DNA of 25,455 bases from SIG440 sp045580025. GTDB taxonomy: Bacteria > Bacillota > Clostridia > Monoglobales > Monoglobaceae. Location: assembly GCA_045580025.1 (NCBI GenBank), contig JAZNNB010000052.1:1-25455 (forward strand), given 5' to 3'. Position 1 is the stretch's first letter. Each line of letters opens with the position of its first letter. Position numbers and translations under genes: made by a program. The notes beneath the pieces were generated by a model. That model was not told the origin of the DNA. It saw only the letters and a list, made by a program, of their open reading frames with translations, and did not search any database. Shown piece after piece: positions 21,938 through 25,455 of the stretch.

Positions 21938-23974
21938 TTATTTGAGCAAGGTATTCATTCCCTGTATTTCGGAAGTCACCTCGGATGCTCCCAGATAATA
22001 TTCAAACATATCCCTTGCAACCTGTGCTGCATAACGGCTTGTTGCCCCGTGTTCCAAAACAACAGCAACGGCAATCTGTGGATTGTCATAAGGTGCAAAT
22101 CCCACAAACAATACCGTATCGCTTCCGTTACTCACCTCGGCTGTTCCTGTTTTTCCGCCAACAGCAATACCAAAATCTTCAAAAACAGCCTTTGCTGTAC
22201 CGTCTTCTGTTACACGTCTCATACCGTCTTTTACAGCTTGCACAGTTTCGTCAGAAATTTCATAATTGGAAATTTCGGTGGGTTCATTTCTGTAAACAAC
22301 CTCGCCCGTTTTGTAATTGCGCACCTCTTTCACAAGATGGAGTGCATACCTTTTTCCTTTGTTTATTATGGTACTTACATAGCTTGCAAGCTGTGCAGGT
22401 GAAAACATATTATCCGACTGACCTATTGCCGCCTGCAAGGTGTCACCGGGATACCATGGCATATTTCGGGATTCGCGATATTCTTCACTTGCCACAATTC
22501 CCTCTGATTCATACAGCTCAATTCCAGTTTTTTGACCAAGTCCAAAAGCCTTTGCATACTGGGACAGCTTTTTGATGGTCAATCGTCTTCCCACATCATA
22601 GAAGAAATAGTTACACGAAACGCCAATCGCCTCGGACACATTTATTGTACCGTGAGTTTCGCCTGTGTTCTTCCAGATAAGACAAGTAGGCTTATATGAC
22701 GGTGCATAATACTCATAAACACCTTTTGTCACCATCTTTTCCGTAGGAGAAATAATCCCCTCCTCCAGCGCCGCTATTGCGGTCAAAGGTTTGAAGGTGG
22801 AACCTGGAGTATAAAGTCCATCCAGCGCTCTATTCACTAAAGGTTTGTCAGGGTCTTTGAGCAGTTTGTTGTAATTCTTTGTATAGGTCGTCGGGTCATA
22901 TCCCGGAAGCGAAACCATAGAAAGAACATCGCCTGTTGAAATTTCCACAGCGACAGCTGCGCCGCTGAAACAGTCTTTTCCTCTGTCTTCTCTGGCTTTT
23001 TCGATGCTTTTTTGAAGTGACCCTTCAGTTATCGCCTGAAGCTTTGAATCAAGTGTCAGAACAGCGAAATTTTCGGTTTCAGGTGACTTTTCATTGAGCA
23101 TCTGAGAAAGCGAACCGCTTTTTGTCTGTTCAACTCGTTTGTATCCATCTTTTCCCTTGAGATAGCTTTCAAGAACTTTCTCAAGACCGTCTTTTCCAAT
23201 TATGTCATTCATCCCATAGCCTTTATTTTTCAGCTCATCATATTCTTCTTTATAAATAATCCCCGTTCTTCCCAAGATATGTGCCGCCATAGAGCCGTTC
23301 ACATATTCACGCACGGGCTCAACCTCAACATTGACACCGATAAGTTCAAATGACTTCTCCTTTATTTTCTGCACTGTGTCAATGCCTATGTCACTGGCGA
23401 AGGTATACGGATTCATTACACTAAAATTTTTTGACAGCATTGTGTATCTGACTGCCACAATTTTTCTTGTGTCGTCTTTGCTATACTCCTCAGAAACCTT
23501 GAATTTTTCAATATAAAAACCCATCACATCTTCTGCAGAATTAAACTTTTCAAGTTTGTTTTCCTTTTTCCAATTTTTCAAAGCCTCATCAGGCTTTTCG
23601 AAATCATCAAATTCAAATTTATATGGAGATGCAGAAATCGGGAATTCATCAACGTATTCAATTCCGCTGTTTTCACACATTCTTATAAGTTTAAGAATTG
23701 TTTCGTTAAGCTCCTTATCACTGTTGCTTACACTTTGAATTTGTATATAATAACCCATCTTGTTGGTAACCATAGGTCTTCCAAATCGGTCAAGCATTTC
23801 GCCTCGTGGGGCTTTTATAGGATAAGCACGCACAAGTCGATTTTCAGCCTTTTCTTTGTACTCGTCACCATGAACAATTTGCAAGCTAAAAAGCCGTGCC
23901 ACGAACACAATCGCAAACACGGCAAGAAAGCATAAAATAAAAATAAAACGAGCCCTCAAACCTTTTTTATCCAA
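21938..23974 (-). CDS. mrdA: Class B penicillin-binding protein, PBP2 type
   Basis: A peptidoglycan transpeptidase for side-wall elongation, acting with the Mre proteins. The protein is about 678 residues. It has a short cytoplasmic start, one transmembrane helix at about 10-34, a PBP dimerisation domain with APRGEMLDRFGRP, and a transpeptidase domain with STFK (Ser392), SCN (453-455) and KTGT (608-611). TTG at 23974 is chosen because AAGGG lies 8 nt before it. It overlaps the mreD stop by 8 nt. A GTG at 23983 would overlap that ribosome site. Position directly after mreD supports PBP2 over a spore-specific SpoVD-type PBP. Confidence 0.94.
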   Translation of the reverse strand: MDKKGLRARFIFILCFLAVFAIVFVARLFSLQIVHGDEYKEKAENRLVRAYPIKAPRGEMLDRFGRPMVTNKMGYYIQIQSVSNSDKELNETILKLIRMCENSGIEYVDEFPISASPYKFEFDDFEKPDEALKNWKKENKLEKFNSAEDVMGFYIEKFKVSEEYSKDDTRKIVAVRYTMLSKNFSVMNPYTFASDIGIDTVQKIKEKSFELIGVNVEVEPVREYVNGSMAAHILGRTGIIYKEEYDELKNKGYGMNDIIGKDGLEKVLESYLKGKDGYKRVEQTKSGSLSQMLNEKSPETENFAVLTLDSKLQAITEGSLQKSIEKAREDRGKDCFSGAAVAVEISTGDVLSMVSLPGYDPTTYTKNYNKLLKDPDKPLVNRALDGLYTPGSTFKPLTAIAALEEGIISPTEKMVTKGVYEYYAPSYKPTCLIWKNTGETHGTINVSEAIGVSCNYFFYDVGRRLTIKKLSQYAKAFGLGQKTGIELYESEGIVASEEYRESRNMPWYPGDTLQAAIGQSDNMFSPAQLASYVSTIINKGKRYALHLVKEVRNYKTGEVVYRNEPTEISNYEISDETVQAVKDGMRRVTEDGTAKAVFEDFGIAVGGKTGTAEVSNGSDTVLFVGFAPYDNPQIAVAVVLEHGATSRYAAQVARDMFEYYLGASEVTSEIQGMNTLLK

Positions 23975-24476
23975 TAGTTTCACCCTTATCAGAATATAAA
24001 ACCTTTCCCATTTTTTTCACAAGAAAATAAACAGGAACACACGCCGCAATATTATAAAAACCCTCAGGAATCACGACTCTCAAAAGTATCAAAAAGAAAT
24101 TCCCACCATTTAGTGTCAGTGAATATATAGCCCCGTAAACCGCCTCATAAACAAGAGTTTCAATAAATACCATAAGCAGTACGACCAAAATATTGTTATC
24201 TCTCAAAACCCTTTCGCAAAAATAAGAGGTAAAAAATCCAAGAAGCATCATAAGAACAGCATTTAGCCCCCAAAGTCTTCCTATAAGCATATCAAGAATA
24301 AGACCAAAAACTGCTCCTAAAATTGCGCCCTCACTCTTTCCGCAAAAAGTACATACAACAACTATATAAATCAAGAACAAATTCGGTTTGACAGAAAAAA
24401 TTTCAATACAATCACCCAGCGTCGCCTGAAAGATAGAAAAAGCTAACAAAAAAGCTCCATGCAAAGTAGTCTTCAT
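23967..24476 (-). CDS. mreD: Rod shape-determining protein MreD
   Basis: MreD is a polytopic inner-membrane partner of MreC in the elongasome. The protein is 169 residues with about five transmembrane helices, the typical profile, including GKSEGAILGAVFGLILDMLIG near the middle, which is a recognisable MreD stretch. ATG follows GAGAGG. It lies 16 nt after mreC and overlaps the start of mrdA. Confidence 0.93.
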   Translation of the reverse strand: MKTTLHGAFLLAFSIFQATLGDCIEIFSVKPNLFLIYIVVVCTFCGKSEGAILGAVFGLILDMLIGRLWGLNAVLMMLLGFFTSYFCERVLRDNNILVVLLMVFIETLVYEAVYGAIYSLTLNGGNFFLILLRVVIPEGFYNIAACVPVYFLVKKMGKVLYSDKGETIG

Positions 24477-24492
24477 AGCAACCTCTCAAAAA

Positions 24493-25329
24493 TCAGTTCA
24501 TATCATTTTTTACTATTAAAACAGCATTGATATTTTCAATATCGGCATCAGGAGCGATTATTGCATACTGGGAAATCCCCTGCATATCAGGTCTTATTTC
24601 AAGCACCTTTCCAATGGTCAAACCTTTAGGATAGATGCCCCCAAGCCCCGATGTCATAATTTTGTCACCAACAATAATATTGGCATTTTTTGAAATAAAC
24701 GAAAGTCTCAAGTTTCCGCCCAGTGAATCACTGGCGTCACCCTCTGCCACGCCATATTCACCTGACCTGACAATTTCCGCACCCACAGAATGTGCAGGGT
24801 CAATAAGTGTTATCACTCGTGACCAGGTGGTTCCTACCTCGCTTATTCGGCCAACCAACGCCTTATCGGCTGAAATAACAGGTTGATTCAGTGCAACCCC
24901 ATCGGCAGCACCCTTATCTATAACAAATGTATTATACCAATTCGACGGTTCTCTTGAAACCACCTCAGCGGCATCAAGTTCAAGTTCGGGATAAGCAGCT
25001 TTCAGAGCAAGAAGGCGTCTTAACTCCTCGTTTTCGCTGAGAGCAATCTCGCTTTTATCTATTGCCAATTCAAGCTCAGCATTCTGAATTTTAAGCTTTT
25101 CTATTTCCTCTTTCAGTTTATCAATACTCGAAAAGTAACCAAAAAAGTTGGATATTCCATCTCCCGCTTTGGTAAAAAGCTTTTGAACAGGAGTCACAAC
25201 CACTTGAGTTATATTTTCAAGAAAGGTAATATCAGGACTCACCGCATTCACAACGCCTACAATTATTCCAAGAGAGACAGCTGCCACTACCAAACCGAAA
25301 ACACATCTGTTTTTAAAAAACCTTTTCAA
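24493..25329 (-). CDS. mreC: Cell shape-determining protein MreC
   Basis: MreC links MreB to the wall synthases outside the membrane. The protein is 278 residues. It has an N-terminal transmembrane helix (about 9-29), a coiled coil at about 68-108 (IDKLKEEIEKLKIQNAELEL) and two beta barrels beginning near AAEVVSREPSNWYNTFVIDKG, the family signature. Start is TTG at 25329 after GAGGAG. It lies 27 nt after the mreB stop. Confidence 0.96.
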   Translation of the reverse strand: MKRFFKNRCVFGLVVAAVSLGIIVGVVNAVSPDITFLENITQVVVTPVQKLFTKAGDGISNFFGYFSSIDKLKEEIEKLKIQNAELELAIDKSEIALSENEELRRLLALKAAYPELELDAAEVVSREPSNWYNTFVIDKGAADGVALNQPVISADKALVGRISEVGTTWSRVITLIDPAHSVGAEIVRSGEYGVAEGDASDSLGGNLRLSFISKNANIIVGDKIMTSGLGGIYPKGLTIGKVLEIRPDMQGISQYAIIAPDADIENINAVLIVKNDMN

Positions 25330-25356
25330 AAGATGTATCTCCTCTCACAAATTCAA

Positions 25357-25455
25357 TTATTCAGACATCAAAAGGGTGTGCAGTGTCTTGATTTCTTCAA
25401 GGGCTTTTCCTGCACCGATAGCAACACATTCCATAGGAGACTCCGCAATAAAAAT
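25357..25455 (-). CDS. mreB: MreB, C-terminal end only
   Basis: The last 32 codons of a gene entering from beyond 25455. IAESPMECVAIGAGKALE is the conserved C-terminal motif of MreB, the actin-like rod-shape protein. The order mreB-mreC-mreD confirms it. Confidence 0.93.
   Translation of the reverse strand: MFIAESPMECVAIGAGKALEEIKTLHTLLMSE

Overview
This 25.5 kb window is low-GC chromosomal DNA from an endospore-forming member of the Clostridia (Firmicutes). It carries a complete spoIIIA operon, spoIIM and sigK. It also has the rplS-lepB-rbgA-rnhB block, mreBCD with a class B PBP and MinD, frequent TTG/GTG starts, and strong GGAGG-type ribosome binding sites. All protein genes except sigK and its upstream signals lie on the minus strand, so biological order runs from high to low coordinates. 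There are no insertion sequences, phage genes, CRISPR arrays, tRNAs or rRNAs. This is essentially a core, vertically inherited region.

Layout in transcription order: (1) 25455-23967, the 3' end of mreB, then mreC, mreD and mrdA (PBP2): rod-shape and side-wall synthesis. (2) 21902-20577, minD and mgsA behind their own strong sigma-A-type promoter. minC, minE and rodA are absent from the place where many clostridia carry them. (3) 20545-16504, rplS (own promoter and structured leader), lepB, rbgA, rnhB, yraN and an M19 dipeptidase. (4) 16491-14418, aspB and proC (amino-acid metabolism). (5) 14404-12785, spoIIM with a good sigma-E-type promoter, then xerD. (6) 12060-12755 on the plus strand, sigK, uninterrupted and with a pro-sequence, converging on xerD at a bidirectional terminator. 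(7) 11925-8563, three separate catabolic or accessory genes: a galactose-mutarotase-like protein, an N-acyl-D-amino-acid deacylase and a small cupin. (8) 8507-6325, a tRNA-dihydrouridine synthase and hflX. (9) 6236-1262, spoIIIAA-AH, closed by a strong terminator. (10) 1157-1, trpB with a dedicated promoter and a compact leader.

The sporulation genes form a coherent mother-cell programme. SpoIIM takes part in engulfment. SpoIIIAA-AH build the mother-cell side of the channel to the forespore. Pro-sigma-K runs the late mother-cell stage.

The most notable regulatory element is the trpB leader (about 1122-962). It encodes an 18-residue peptide whose only Trp codon lies inside the 5' arm of an intrinsic terminator, with the stop codon in the loop. 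This looks like a minimal tryptophan attenuator. Otherwise the region is ordinary, and I see no convincing new multi-gene system.
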